Source of the DNA: Phascolarctobacterium_B sp045598345
GTDB lineage: Bacteria > Bacillota > Negativicutes > Acidaminococcales > Acidaminococcaceae
DNA length: 64,000 nt
Reading direction: 5' to 3'
Assembly (NCBI GenBank): GCA_045598345.1
Contig: JAZLLX010000093.1
Location: 56,862 to 120,861, forward strand
Shown here: piece after piece, positions 1 through 15,000 of the stretch
Layout of the letters: every line of letters starts with the position of its first letter
Numbering within the stretch: the first letter of the stretch is position 1
Program-made: the position numbers and the translations under genes
Notes under the pieces: model-generated
Told to the model about the DNA's origin: nothing
Databases searched by the model: none
The model's input: only the letters and a program-made list of their open reading frames with translations

Positions 1-3000
1 AACTACAGTTGCACCGCTGTTGATTTCTAATTCATTTTGAACATCTTTAGTCAAAATAACTGTGCCACTGTTAGCAAATTCCACAGTACCTTCACCGGTG
101 AAGGAAGTATTGAACTCAACATTATCAGCAGAGCCGTTAAGAATTAATCTGCCTACATTAGCAATGCTGCCATTGTTAATATGTAAGTTTGCCGCACCAA
201 CGGTTAATTCACCATTGGAATTGGTAATAAACAAATTGCCTTGGGTAATACTGTTATTCGCACCAAATGTAACGGTTGCATTGTCTATGCTTAAGGAACC
301 GCTTCCGGTAATATTGGCACCATTGGCAGTAAAGTCAATATTTCCTTGTTGCAAATTGAGATATCTGTCATTAGTAATTCCACTGCTGATGAGGGTATTG
401 CCGCTGTTAACAGCAGTAATATTGACAGTTCCGTTATTGGTTACAAAGTCACCGTCAAAGCCCTTAACTTCTTTCAGTCCGGTCAAATTCAGGGTGTCGC
501 CATTGCGGACAGCCATACCGGCAAATTGTCTGCCGGAAGCATTTTGACTGCCATTAAGAATGTAGGTGTTATCACCATCAATAGTCAAAGTACGTGCAGA
601 ACCGTCAGTTAGGTCATTAAATTCCCCAAGGTCTTCAGTAACTTCATAGTTGGATTCAAGGGTGAACTTGTTACCGCCTTTGGCGATTTCATCACCTGCG
701 TGCTTATTATCAACAACTTTGTTTTGGATGATTTCTGCCAAACTGAAGCCATAGGTCTTTTCAATATTCAAAGCGCCGCTGCCAACTGTTGATTGTGTAA
801 ATACATATTTGTAAGCGCCTGTATAAATAGTTGTTCCTTCAATGGTCAGACCGGTAGTAGTTCCAGTAAGCAAATCAAGAGTAATGGTCTTGTCAACGCC
901 ACCCTTCCAACCTTGGGTTAAGTTCAGGCCGTCCAAGGAAATAGTAGTACTGTATGCTACAGAAGTTACAGCCAAATTATCAATTGCAGATGCTGTTTGA
1001 ATTGCTGATGCATCGGACCAAGTGTTGCCAGACAAGTTAACATCAACTTTCAAATTGGCATTGCCGCTTAATGTACCTATGGTCAAGGTTTCGGCTGTTG
1101 CGCCCGTATTGGTCATGTCAATAACCGCATTATTGGCAGTTAAGTTGGCAACAGTAATATTATTGCCGTTGGTCTTAAGGCCGGTGCTGTCTTTCAGTGT
1201 TACATTCTGACTTGTCATTGAACTGCCGCTGCCCATGGTGAGAGTGCCTTTGGCAATTTCAATATTGCCTGTTCCGTCAATTACTTTACGGAGTGTGCCG
1301 CCATCAGTGAACTTGATGTTACCGGTATTGGTAACATCCGCACCAATGTTACCGGCAATAGTTTCCAGAGTGCCGGCATTGGTAATGGTACCGCCGCTCA
1401 TAATCTGACTCAGACCGTCAATAATCAGATGGGCACCTGTTTCAATATTAACATTGTTTTCAATGCCATATTGGCTTACTTTAAGTTTGGTGCCGGTGCC
1501 GGTCAGTTTTAATGTACCATCACCTTGCAAATCATGTTTGAAGTCATTATCAATACCGCTAAGTACCAAAGTACCTGCATTTTCAATAACTTCCTGAGTT
1601 ATATCCAAATAGCCGACATTTGTAGTAAGTGTTGCATTTTCTTTAATTTCTAAAGCATCTTGAGTAATTGCTTTGTTGTCGCTGTTATTTACATGACCGC
1701 CGGTAATGGTCAAAATACCGGTAGTGCCAGTAATATTTTGTTTCAATACAGTACCTGTATCTACAGCACCACTGATATTAAATTTGCCTGTATTGGTAAT
1801 AGTATCTGCGGCCAAATCCAAATCTGCCAAAGCAGTTGTTAATGCTCCGCTAATACTCAAAGTGTTTTGAGCAATTCTATTGCCTGCGTTATTGCTTACT
1901 GTACCAATTACATTCAAAGTACCTGTCTTATCGGTAATATTCTTTGCCAAAGTACCGTCACCTAAGTTCACAGTGCCGCTGTTGGCAATACCATTAGCAC
2001 CGCCAATATTATTGGCAAGGATATTCAATGTGCCTGCGTTAGTAATATTATCACTAATTGTTCCGCCAGTTGTGTTGGCTGTTAAAGTTGCTCTGTTTTC
2101 TACGGTAACTTTATTGGCAATGGCTTTGGTTACGGTAACATCAGTTGTACCATTGACATCAGCAATGATTAATTTACCGTCTTTCGTTGCAGTTTCACTT
2201 ATTTCATTTTCAACTTTGCCCTTGCCTGTTAAGGTGAGAGTGCCGTCATTGGTAATTGCAGAAGCAATCTTTAAGTTGCTGACATCCGTATTCAACGCAC
2301 TGTCATCAGCAATGGTTAAATTGTTCTGTTTGATGTCTTTATCATTGGTGTTATTGATAACCGCACTGGTCAAGGACAAAGTGCCTTCGCCGTCAATGCT
2401 GTTGTTCAGTACACCGGGAACGGCTGTGCTTAACTGCAGAATGCCGGCATTGATAATCTTGGCAGTGTTGTCAATAGCCAAATCCGCCAAATCAGATTTT
2501 AAGGTTGCACCGTTCTTAACTTCCAAACCTGCCTGTTCAATATAAGCGTTATTGACTGTTGCATCTGTACCGTCAACGATTAATTTGCCGTTGCCGCTGA
2601 TATTATGAATTAATGTGCCTATACCTAAATTTACAGTACCGTCATTGGTAACAGTGTTGCCAACATTAGTTGCGGAAATGCTTAATGTACTGCCGTCCTG
2701 AACTTCCATAGTATTGGCAATGGCAGCATTGGCGGTTACATTACCATTATCCACAACAATGAACTTGCCTGTACCATTAACTGCATTATTCAAAGTACCG
2801 TCACGGTTCAAACGGAAGGTGCCATCATTATTAATTGTATCGTTTACATTTAATTTGGTAACATCAATCTTCAAACTGCCGTCTGCAATATTCAAGGTGT
2901 TCTGAGCAATGCTGCCTGTGGAATTGAAGACCACATCAGCATTGTTGATGTTCATTGTGCCACCATTATTAACAGCAGATTTAACAGTAATGGCGCCGCT

Positions 3001-6000
3001 GTTAAAGTTAATGGTGCCGGCATTTTGGATTACGGAATCCAAAGTCATGCCATTTTCCAAGGAATTATCAATATTAATTGTTCCGGAGTTCGCTGCAAAG
3101 TAAGTGCCAAAGGAACTGATACTATTAATGTTTTCCAAATTCAGAACGCCATTAGTACCTACTGTAATACCTTTCTTAGTACCATCACTGGTCAGGTTAA
3201 AGCCGTTACCGTTGATAGTGAAGGTACGGGCGGTTCCGCCAGCGGTATTAGTCAAAGTACCAAGGGTATTACCTTCAAGCATAGCATCATTTTCTGCTGC
3301 ACCAGTATTGTAATATGCATAATTAGTGAAGGTTTGAACATTGCCGGCTGCATCAACTACTTTTTCAGATACATTAGTATCTTTCAGCAAGCTATAGAGA
3401 TTAACAGTAGCCGGTTCAAATGTATCACTGGCAAAGGTGTTATTTTGGATGATTTGGGCGAGAGTATAGCCCTTGCCTTTTTGAACTTGTAATTTACCGT
3501 CATGACCGCCACCGGTTCTATCACCAGTTTCATTATAAATTTGAGTTCCGCTGAATGTAAAGCGTGAGAAATCACTGGTAACAGTAACACTCTGACCTTC
3601 AATTTCAAAATTAGAATAATCTGTTGCACCTTTGACAAAATCTTTAACAACTTTTTCTCCATAACCGAAGGAAGCATCCACATTGGAATTGGTTACATTA
3701 ACAGTCCCCAAATAGATAGTACCTTTTGCTGTACCGCCACTTACTTCAATAGTATCACTGGAGAAGGTGGAGTCAGTGGGTTTGAGATTCTTCAAACTTA
3801 CATCAATGGAAACATAGGATTTGTCTGTTGTTGTTCCGCCAGTAACATCCAGTTCACCAAGTTTTATGGTGCTGAAGCCGTTATTAACCATATTCAAGGT
3901 GCTGCCCTTGCCAACAATTAATTTGCCTGCATTAACTGCATTGGAACCAACATTCAAACTTGCATTGTCGCTTAAAGTGAGGCGAACAGCAGAGTCGGAT
4001 TCAAAGAGGTCAGTACTGCCAAGTTGAACGGTCTTTTCAAAGATTACATTACCTGCTTCACCTTTGATTTGCTTATTGTAAGTGCCGCCGGTAGCAAAAG
4101 TTAATTCACTACTTGCACCATTCATGGTGATTTCACCTACAGCATCAGCCAGATCAATGGTCAAGTTACCTGCTACGTTAATCTTGTTGTTAATGGCCGC
4201 TTTGGCGATAACTTTTGCAGTTTCAGTGATAACAGTTGTGCCGTTGCCTTTAATTTCATTGGCAAGTTTATTATCATCATCATTGCCGCTCAACTTCAAT
4301 GTGCCATTGGCATTGTCAACAATACCGCCGACATTCTTGGCATCAATATTCAAAGTTGCCGCATTGTTCAAAGTGATGGCTTGGGCAATTTCACTTTGAG
4401 CAGTTAATGTGCCGTTTGCCGCAACAATTACCTTACCGCCATTGCCGGTAACTTTTTCTTGTAAAATACCTTCGTCAACAAATGTCAAAGTACCTTTATT
4501 AGTTATTTCGTTATCACCGATCTTCAAAGCATCCGCATCAATTTCCAAAGAACCGGCAGTGATGGTCATGGTCTTTTGGGCAATGGACACACCTTCAGCA
4601 GCTTTCAGATTACCGCCAGTAATGAGTAATGTACCATAAGTTGTTACAGTATCGTGTTCCATATCACTTAAAATACTGTTCTTCAAATCAGTACCTTCGA
4701 TAATGGTCAGAGTACCTTTGTTTTCAATGTCTTCGGAAATTACTAATTTAGCCAAATCTGTGGTCAGACCACCTGTGGAAGCAATCTTCAAGATATTTTG
4801 AGTGATATTTGCTTTATTAGAAACTTCAGCAGTTACGGTTAAAGTACCTTTGGTTGCAGTTTCGCTATCTACAATGTCTTTCAACAAAGTGCCTGCACCT
4901 AAATTCAGTTCACCTGTATTAGTTACTTTATTGCCGATATTGGTTGCTGTAATGGTTAATTTGCCTTCGTTTTCAATAGTGTTTTCAACTTTGCCCTGAA
5001 CATCAATGTTGATACTGTCCGCCAACTTCAATATACCGTTAATTCCTTGTAAAGTATGTTTGAATTCCTCTGCTGTGGATTCATTATTGCCAGTTAAGGA
5101 CAAAGTGCCGTCATTAGTAATGATTTGGTTGCCAATAGTCAATTCGCTTAAAGCGGATTCCAAAACAGCACTGTCTTTAATGGTCAGAATTTGTTGGATA
5201 ATGCCTTCGGTGTTGCTGAAAGTGCCTTCGCTTAATTCCAAAGTGCCGGCAGCAGTGCCGTTATTAGTAATTGTATAATCCAATACATTGGTTCCTGTAG
5301 TATCTTTGCCATTAAGTTTAACTGTACCCTTGTTAATCAAACTGGTGTCCAATTCAAGTTTTCCAACATTGGTATCTAATTCGCCTCCGGCATTGACAAG
5401 CAGTTGTTTCTGTTGAACATCCTTGTTTCCTGTATTCAAAATTGTGCCGGTTGCTACAGTAAGAACACCAGAACGAGAACCTTTATCAGCAGAATCAACA
5501 ATACCATTGGGCAGTACCACAGAACCGCTTGCGGAAATAATCAGATTGCCTTTGTTTTCAATATCTTCTGTAATTGCCAAAGGCGCAATATCAGTGGTGA
5601 ATGTACCGCCGGAAAGAATTTCCAATTTATTCTGCTTGATAAGATTTGCACTGTTGGTAACATTGCCGGAGATTGTTAAAGCACCTTCATTTTGTGCAAA
5701 AGATAAGTATTCAGTAATTTCTTCGGAATCAAGTTTATCTGTAATGTCCTGTGTAAGAACACCTTCGGTCAATTCTAATTTGCCGAAACTGAAAATCTCA
5801 CCTTTAAGATTGTCGACATCTGCAACAACACTGCCGGTATTGAAGAGTGTTTCAGTGATAAGAGCGTTTGCATCTGTAGCATCTAAATTGGCTTTTTGTT
5901 CACCAAATGCCGCTACCAGCACATCAGTATTGACTACATTTTGCAAGGTGAGTTTTGCATCTCCTGTTACATAGGTAAGACCGGTGCCAGTTATACCATC

Positions 6001-9000
6001 AGTAATTACTTGTTCATCTGATTCTGTGCCGTAGAATCCCAGTATGCCGTTATTGGTAATGATTGAACCAACAGTAAGTTTTCCTGCATCAACTTTTACT
6101 GTACCGTTAATTGATAAATTCTTTTGGGTTAAGGACATACCGCTGTCCATAGCGAGAACTGCTCCTGAAGCAACATTTAAGTTGCCTGTAGCAGTGGTGG
6201 CATCAGAAATATCTGCCTGCATTGCAACAGTGCCATTCTCAATGAAGAGGTTGCCCTTATTGACAATTTCACTGCCAATAGTTGTGGTACCACCGGTAGT
6301 GATATTGAGCACGCCGCTGTTGGTAACAGCCGCTCCGTTGAAGCCATTGATTTCTGTCAAGCCCTTCAAAGTTAAGGTGTCAGATGTACGGACAGTAACA
6401 CCTGCTTTATCATTACCCAAAAGTTTATAACTGTTTTGACCGTCAATAGTCAAATAACGATTAGATTTCGGTAAAACATTTTTATAATTTTCAAATGTTC
6501 CAAGTCCTGTAGAGTCATCTTCTGCTTTTTGACCATCAGCACCAACTACGTAATCCTCTTCCAAAATATATTGGTTACTGCTCTTCGTAGTAATAGTATC
6601 ACCAGCATAAAGTGAATCTTTATAATCATCATCTTCATTAACATCAATATTCTGAATTACCTGACCCAAGCTAAAGCCACGCTCTTTGGTAACTTTAACC
6701 TGACCTGTTGTACCCTCTTGTTCAAAGACATATTTACTGGTGCTCAGATATACTTCTGTGCCATTGATTGTTACCCCAGTAATGTTATCCCCCTGTAACA
6801 AATCAATATAGACAAAGCTGTTCAAAGAGCCGTTCCAACCTTTTACAAGGTTGACATTATTGTCAAGGTCTAATACGGGAGCATTTCCCGTATCAATGCC
6901 GGCGAGTTTAATACTGCTGTATTGGGCAGTTATGTCATTTGTCACATCTACTGCACCATCTGCTGTACCAGTAAAGTTAACATCAATTGCCAAATTACCT
7001 TTACCTGATAATGTGCCAACAGTAATGCTCTTATATGTAGGTTCTGCAGAAGTCAAATCAAGAGTGCTTACTTCCGTTCCTTCAGTGTATAACCGCAAAT
7101 CACCAATGGTCTTTTCGTTGCCGCCTGTAGCCAAGGTTGCACCCTTAGCGACTTCAATATCTTGATATTGCAAATCGGCATTTTTGCCTAAAGTGAATTT
7201 CTTACCTGCTGCAATCTTAACAGTACCATGATCGTCTGCTGTTGCACTAATTGCTTTGTTCCAAGTGCCGTCAGCGGTAAATTCTACTGTACCCGTATTT
7301 TCAAATTCACCGGCAATATTGCCTACAATTGCCTGTAAATTACCTTTGTTAATAACTTTACCGCTAATAATCTTACCGGATGCAGTATCAATTACTTTTG
7401 CCCCTTCAGCAATTTCAATTGTATTGGCAATAGTATTGCCAATTGTCAAACTATTGCTGTCAGTACTTTCAACCACTAATTTACCAGTACCGCTAAGTTT
7501 GTCGGACAAAGTGGCTGCAGCAGTAGTAAAGAGTGTTAAAGTACCGTCATTGCTGATTTCATCACTACCAACAGTTAAGTTGGTAATATTAGTTCTTAAC
7601 TCTGCACCGCTTTGAATTTGTAAATCCTTTTGAATAATTTGTTTAGCAGAAGAAGTGCCATTGTCAATCTTGCCGCCGGAAACAATCAATTTACCTGTGC
7701 TACCATCAATTGCATAGCCCAAAGTAACACCGCCCGTAGTATTGACTTGCAATTCCAAAGTACCGTTATTTGTCAAAGCGTTAGATAAAGTGAGTTTTTC
7801 AATATTGGTTTTCAGTGAAGCATTTTGTTTAACTTCCAATTGTTTTTGGGTAATCGCTTTGCCGGAATCACCAATATTGGTAATTGTACCGCTGTTAATG
7901 ATTAATTTGCCTGTCTTGGTTGTCTGACTATCTGTAATAGCATTTTGCAATGCGAATGTATTGGCCGTATCCAGTGACAAAGTACCTTTATTTTCAATAG
8001 CGTCAGTAATCGCCAGTTTATTGATGTATGTATCAAATTCCGCACCTGCGGCAATGGTCAAATCCTTTTGAGTAATGGTATTGGTGTTCTTCAAAATAAC
8101 TTTGCCGGAGGAAATTGTCAAATGACCTTCTGCAGCATTAATATCTGTATCTGCTTCAATATCATATTCCAAAGTGGAACCGGTGTCAGTTCCTGACAAG
8201 TTCATAACATTGAGATTGGTCACTTCATTGCCAATATTGGCAACGCCAATTTCCAAAGTGCCTTTATTGAGAACAGTATTATTGAGTTTTGCATCTGTTG
8301 CAGTAACATTCAATTTAGCAGTATCATTTACTATTACATTATTGTCAACAAAATTATTAGCCGCTAATTTAACATTGGCATAAGCATCCATTTCAAATGT
8401 ACCTGTACCAGTAATAGTATGGGCAAATTCTGTAGCAGTTGCGGACATGGATGTTCCGCCAGTTAATACTAAAGTACCTGCATTGGCAATCTCTGTATCT
8501 TTCAAGGTCAATTTATCCGCCTGCACAGTAAGTTTGCCGGCAATGTCAGTAATAGTTAAGGTTTTTTGTGTAAGAGCATTGCCGTTCATCTCAACTTCGG
8601 CTGCTCTGATCTTCATGGTGCCTTGTTCACTGACATTAGTAATATCAGCATTCATAACAACTTTACCGTTTGTAACAGTCAATGTGCCGCTGTTGCTGAT
8701 GCCGCTGCCAAAGGTTGTACCGTCAGTCCTGCCGGCAATTACTAACTCGCCACCATTATTGACAGTAACCGCATTGCCGCTAAATCCGCTTACTTCTGCC
8801 AAATTCTTCAAAGTCAATTTGTCTTTATCACGAACAGTAATACCTAATTTGTTATTACTTGTCAAACTGTATGCACCGGCACCGTCAATAGTGAAATGAC
8901 GGGCATTGGTAGGACTGAGTGTATTATCTGTTGTTGTATCATTAAGTTTATTAAATTCACCCAAGTCATCAGCAGTTACATAATCCTGGTCCAGAACGAA

Positions 9001-12000
9001 CTGGCGGTTGCCGCTGTTAATGTTTTCCTGACCTGCATATTTAACTTCTGTACCAACATCTACACCGGCATTTTGAATAATTTGTGCCAAAGTGAAGCCG
9101 TTTTCCTTAGTAACACGAACCACACCGGAATTGCCGACTTGTTCAAAAATGTATTTGTATTGGGAATCATAGATGGTAATGCCTTGAATACTGAGGCCGG
9201 TAATTGGGTTGGAAGCATCAACTAAAGTAAGGTCAACAGATTTGTGTACTCCCTGTTGCCAACCGCTAATCAGATTAACCTTATCCAATGTCAAAGTAGT
9301 ATCGGTGGTAACCAAACCTGCAGTAATCTTATCCGTGCTTGCGGTAATGCCATTCTTCGCATCCGTATCGCTCCAAGTTCCGCCGAACGCCACATCAATA
9401 TTCAGTTTTGCACTGCCGCCCAAGGTATCGGAAACAACAATAATATTGTTGGCGCCGCCCGTGGCATTTCCTGTTTCTGTCAGAACAGTACTCATATTGA
9501 TAATTGCATCAGTTGCATTCAACGAATATATGCTTAAGGCCTGGGCATTGAGCATAAGTTCTGCACCGCTTTCCAAAGCAACTTTTTGGTCGGACATGGT
9601 GCCACCGTTCATAATCAGTTGCTTGCCGGTTGCAACTTCAACATTACCACTTTCTTTGATTGCTTTAGACAATTTACCGTTTTCTATAAATCTTACTGTA
9701 CCTTTATTGGTAACTTCATCGCCCTTAATATTATCTGCATCAATTTGCAGGGCGGCACCTTCAGCAACACTAATCTTGCGTTCAATGTCTTTTTGGGCAA
9801 TGAGGGTAACGTCCTTTTCAATATTAACCCTGTTACTGATTACTTCAGTAGCAGTAATATTGCCGCCTGTACCATTGAATGTCAGAGTGCCTTCGCCAGT
9901 AACATTCTTATTAAAGGTTGCATCTTCATTTATATTCAGGGTGAGTTCGCCCTTATTGCTGATTTGGGTATCACCAATAGTTAAAGCGGACAAAGCGGTG
10001 GTCAGACCTGCTTTTTCGGCAATGGACAAACTCTTTTGACTGATTGTTTTGTCAGTATTCTTAATAATGCCGGAAAGAATGTTCAAGGAGCCGGTAGTAC
10101 CGTTAAGATTATTTGCCAACTGGCTGCCGGTTGAAAGCCCTTTCAAATTCAAAGTGCCTTCATTAGTAACATTTGCATCTGTAATTTCCAAATCAGTGAT
10201 ATTGGCAGTTAAAGCGCCGGTGTTTTCAACATTTAAGGTCTTTTGAGTAATCTTTTCCCCTTCAGTAAGGGTTACTGCCCCATTAACATTCAAGATGCCG
10301 GTTTTTGTGCTGCCGATGTCAGTAATACTGTGCGCCAATGTGCCATCGCCTAAGTTAACAGTACCTGTGTTGGAAATATCATTGCCAACATTCTTGGCAT
10401 CAACAGTTAACTGGCCGGCATTTGTAACCGCATTTTCTACGGCACCGGTAATCTTGATAACAGTGGTATTGTCAAGATTCAGTTTGCCGGAAATGCCGGT
10501 AATGCTATGCTCAAAGTCGTCGGTTGCAACGCCGCTGAAGTTCAAAGTACCGGCATTTTTGATTTCCGTATCAGTAATTGTCAATTGTGGCAGGGCGATG
10601 GTCAATGCCGTACCATTTGCCAATTCCAATGCCTTTTGACTGATGGTCTTAGTATTAGCATTAAATTGACCTTTAGCGATAACCAAAGTGCCAGTATCAC
10701 CGGCAATATTATTAACTAAGTCATAGGAACTGTCGCTTTCCAAGACCAAAGTGCCGTTATCAGTAATTGTACCATTAGTAATAGTGATTCTGTTGACATT
10801 AGTGGTAAATTTGCCGCCAGCGTTAACAGTCAAATCCTGTTGGGTAATTGCCGCATTATTGGCAACAGTACCTAAAACTATTATTTCACCCTTGGCAGTT
10901 TCTGTACCGTTGCTGACATTCTGGGTTAATTCACCATCATTTAATTTCAATGTGCCTGTGTTGGTGACAACATTTTTCAATCCTGATGCATCAACAGTCA
11001 ATGTTCCCGCATTTTGAACTTTGTTTTCAATGTTCTTGCCTTCGGCAACAGTAACTTTGGCATCTGTTGCATTAATCTGCAACAAACCTCTACCTGACAA
11101 ATCTGTACCAATTTTAACATTATCGCCCTTCAGTATAAGGTTACCGTCATTGCTTAAGGTTTCACTGATGTCCATGTTGTTCGCATTGATATCCAAAGTG
11201 CCATCACCATTGATGGTCAAACTCTTTTGTTTCAATTCCTTATTACCGTTAAAGGTAACAGTTGCCTTGTCAATGATTACAGAACCGTTATATGTTCCGT
11301 CCGTACCGGTAAGGTCCGCATCCATGCTAATTGTTCCATTATCAAATTTGACAGTGCCTGCCTTGTTCAGTATGGCAGAAGCAATGGTCATAGTGCCGCT
11401 TCCGTTACTGATATTTACAGTACCGTTTTCGTTCTTAACGATATAGGAAGTAAAGTTCTTAATGGTGGTAATATTTTCCAAATTCAGAGTATAAGCCGCA
11501 TTAATTTCAATACCGTCAATCCAGTTGCCGGTATCACCGTCATTGCCGCCCAGTAAAGGATGTACGCCGTTGCCTGTAATAGTAAGTTCACGGTAAGATT
11601 CCCCGGACATGGGTGTTAATCTGCCTAATGCCGTACCGGTAGTGGGTTCATGTTTTTCATTATAGTACCTTACCATGCTCTCCTGGTCATATACATCCTT
11701 GGTCAATTGATATTTTACAGTGGAACCGGGTTCTTCGCCTTCTTCCAAATCAAGTGCGCTTTGGGTGTTACGGATTACCTGTGCCAAACTCCAGCCGTCA
11801 AACTTCGTAACTTTAATGCTGCCCGCTTTTTCAGCATTATTTTCAAATCTGTAGCGGTAATCACCTAAAACGGTTGTGATGGCTTTATCGCCGAAAGTAA
11901 CAGTAACATTACTGCCGGTAATCAAATCAATATAACCTACGCCCTTGGTCCCTAATGCACCTGCACCTTCAAACATACCATTGGTAATGTTGATTTCCTT

Positions 12001-15000
12001 CAAAGTAATAGTTCCGGTTGCATTGGTAACATGAATGCCATCCACCAAATCGCTTGCCACAGTTGTGCTGTCTTCCCTTAAGCCGCTTAAATCAACATCA
12101 AACATAATTTGACTGCCTTCTGTTGCAGTAAGAGTGCCTACGTCCAAAGTGGAATATGCACTGTTCTTCATATCCAAAACTGCGGCACTGTTTAATGTCA
12201 AAACATTTGCGCCTAAAGTATTGTCATTGGTGGTCAAGGTCTTGCTGCTGTTAACGGTAACATCCACATCTTGGAAAGCGGCGGTGCTGCTGCCGGAAGT
12301 GACTGCAATATCTGCATTCAATTCAACATTACCGGTACCGGTAACCTGTTTTGTGAAATTGCCGCCTTCAGTGATTTTCAGTTTGCCACGGTTTTCGGAT
12401 TCGGTTTCCAGAACCACATTGCTGCCCAGGTTGGCAACACCAATTTCCAAAGTTGAGCCCGCATTAATTTCAATACCGCCTGTCTGAGTAATGCTTGCTT
12501 TGGCAAATACAGTATCAGTTCCTGTTCTGCCAATTTCCGTCTTGCCTGTGCCTTTTACTTCATAATCCAAATCACCGGCGCCTAAGGTTAAAATGCCGGC
12601 ATTAGTAACTTCACCGCCCACATTATCCGCATCAATAATAAGGCCTGCACTTGCATTTACATTCATATTTTGAGAGATTTTTTCCTTGGCGGTGGTTGTC
12701 CCTGCACTTACCAGGACGGAACCTATGCCGGTTACTTTAGCGTCCAATGTACCGTCTTGGGTAAATTCCAGACCATTAGTAACACTGTTATAGATTTGCT
12801 TATCTATAATTATTAAGTTGTCCGCATCCGCAACTAATTTGCCTTTAACAATTTCCAAACTGTTCTGGGAAATTGTCTTGGCTGCCGTAACACGGACAGT
12901 ATTGCCGTCAATAACCAGAGTGCCGTGCTCGCCGTCTTCGGAAGAACCGTTAATGTTATTTTGTAATGTTATATCTTCAGTACCTTCAAAAGTTAAAGTA
13001 CCAAAGTTCATAATATCGTTGATTTCAGTTATGTGCAATCTCTCCAGAGCAATCTTCAGGGACGCCCCCTGGTTAATCTGCAATTTGTCTTGCGTAATTC
13101 CAGTAGTTTCGGTTGCACTTATGTCATTTACATCTACATTCCCTTGAATAATGGTTGTACCTTTACCGGTTGCAGCACCATTTGTAATATTCTTGGACAA
13201 GGTGCCGTCATAGAGATTCAAAGTTCCTGTATTGGTTACCGCACCGCCCACATTGGTGGCAAGAATATTAACAGTACCCGCATTGTCAATTGTGTTGTTA
13301 ATTGCTTTGTTTGTCACAGTGGCAGTCAAAGTGCCTGCTGCAAGAACATTATCCGCATCAATTACTTCTTCACCTTTGACTACAACTCTGTTGGTAATGG
13401 TTTCCAAAGCATTGATTTGTGCCGCATTATCAATATACAATGTACCTTCTGCTGTATTAACCTGATATTTCAAATCACCGGCACCGGTAAGGGTCAGATT
13501 GCCCTTGTTTTCAATTTGGGTGGCAGTCAAACTGATGGTGTTGACACCAGTAGTAACATTTGCACCATTGTCAACAATCATTCTTTCCTGTTTAATCTGC
13601 TTGTCGCTTGTGTTGGTAAAGTGGCCGGAAACAAATTCCAAATCGCCTGTCCTGACTTCTTTACTGTCAACAATATTATTGGCCAGATTAGCGGCGCTGT
13701 CCTCTGAACCGCCTCTCAATTGCAAAGTGCCTGCATTGGAAATATCTGCAGCACTGATTATCAAATTATCCAGTAAAGCATTGAGTTTGGCAGTTTCACC
13801 GGTAATGCTCAAATTCTTTTGGGTAATCTTGACAGTGTCCGCTACATTTACGGTACCGCTGATTCTTACGCTGCCTGCGGAAGCGGTTGCACCGGAACCG
13901 TCAGAAATATTATGTACAAGATTCGTATCGGAACCGCTGGATAATTCTACTGTGCCGGTGTTAGTAACATCAGCATTTATGTTACCTACCAAGGCCTTTA
14001 AGGTACCAGCGTTAGTAATGCTTGTCCCAACAGATACCCCATCGGAAGCAACTGCCAGTTTGCCGCCTTCGGCGTTGGCAACAAGGGTTGCACCTTCGTT
14101 GACAATGACATTATTCCCAATGGCACGCAAAGCGTTTACGGTGCCTGTGCCGGTTACAACAAAGTTACCGGTACCGGTAATACCGTTTTGCAAGTCGCCT
14201 GTTTCACCGGCAACAGCATTCATGGTAATGGTGCCCTGGTTGGAGATAGTATCGGATGCAACATTACCAATGACCAGTTTGCCTGCATAAATATTCAAAT
14301 TGGCACCGGTTTCAAGGGTAAGCGCTTTTTGTTCCAAAGAATTACTGCTGAGATTGTTGTCCCGTTTCATATTCAGTGTTGCATTTTGTTTAATGGTCAA
14401 GGAACCGCTTGACCTGCCCGCATCGGATGTAATGTTATTTTGCATCGTAACAGTATTGGCAACAGTCAAACTGCCCGTACTGTTGATACTGTCCTTAATG
14501 GTTGTCGCTTTGGTTGTGTCTGTGGAACCGACAATGTTTACAGTACCTGCGTTAATAATGAAGTTACCGTCAAATCCTTCAATAGTAGCCAGTCCCTTTA
14601 ACGTGAGTTCGTCACCGGAACGGAGAACTGCACCTTGATAACTGTTACCAAAGATATTGGCTTTATTCTGGCCGTCAATAACCATCTTACGGTAATTGGC
14701 ACGCCATGTTGCTTCACTTGTTCCATCTGCTGAATCCTGTTTCAGGCCGCTGAACATTCCGAAATCATCCGTTGTAACGTAATCTTCTTCCAAAGTGTAT
14801 TCGGTAACTGCGGAACCGCCGGTAACAGTATCGCCTGCCAGATAATATACGCCGGGTTTCTTTTCAACATCTTTATTTTGAATAACTTCACCAAGGGTGA
14901 ATCCCTGCCCTTTGCTTACTACAACCTTGCCGCCTCTGCCTTCTTCTTTTTGCGTAAATTCATAAGCATAAGCGCCACGATATACTGTTGTGCCTTCAAT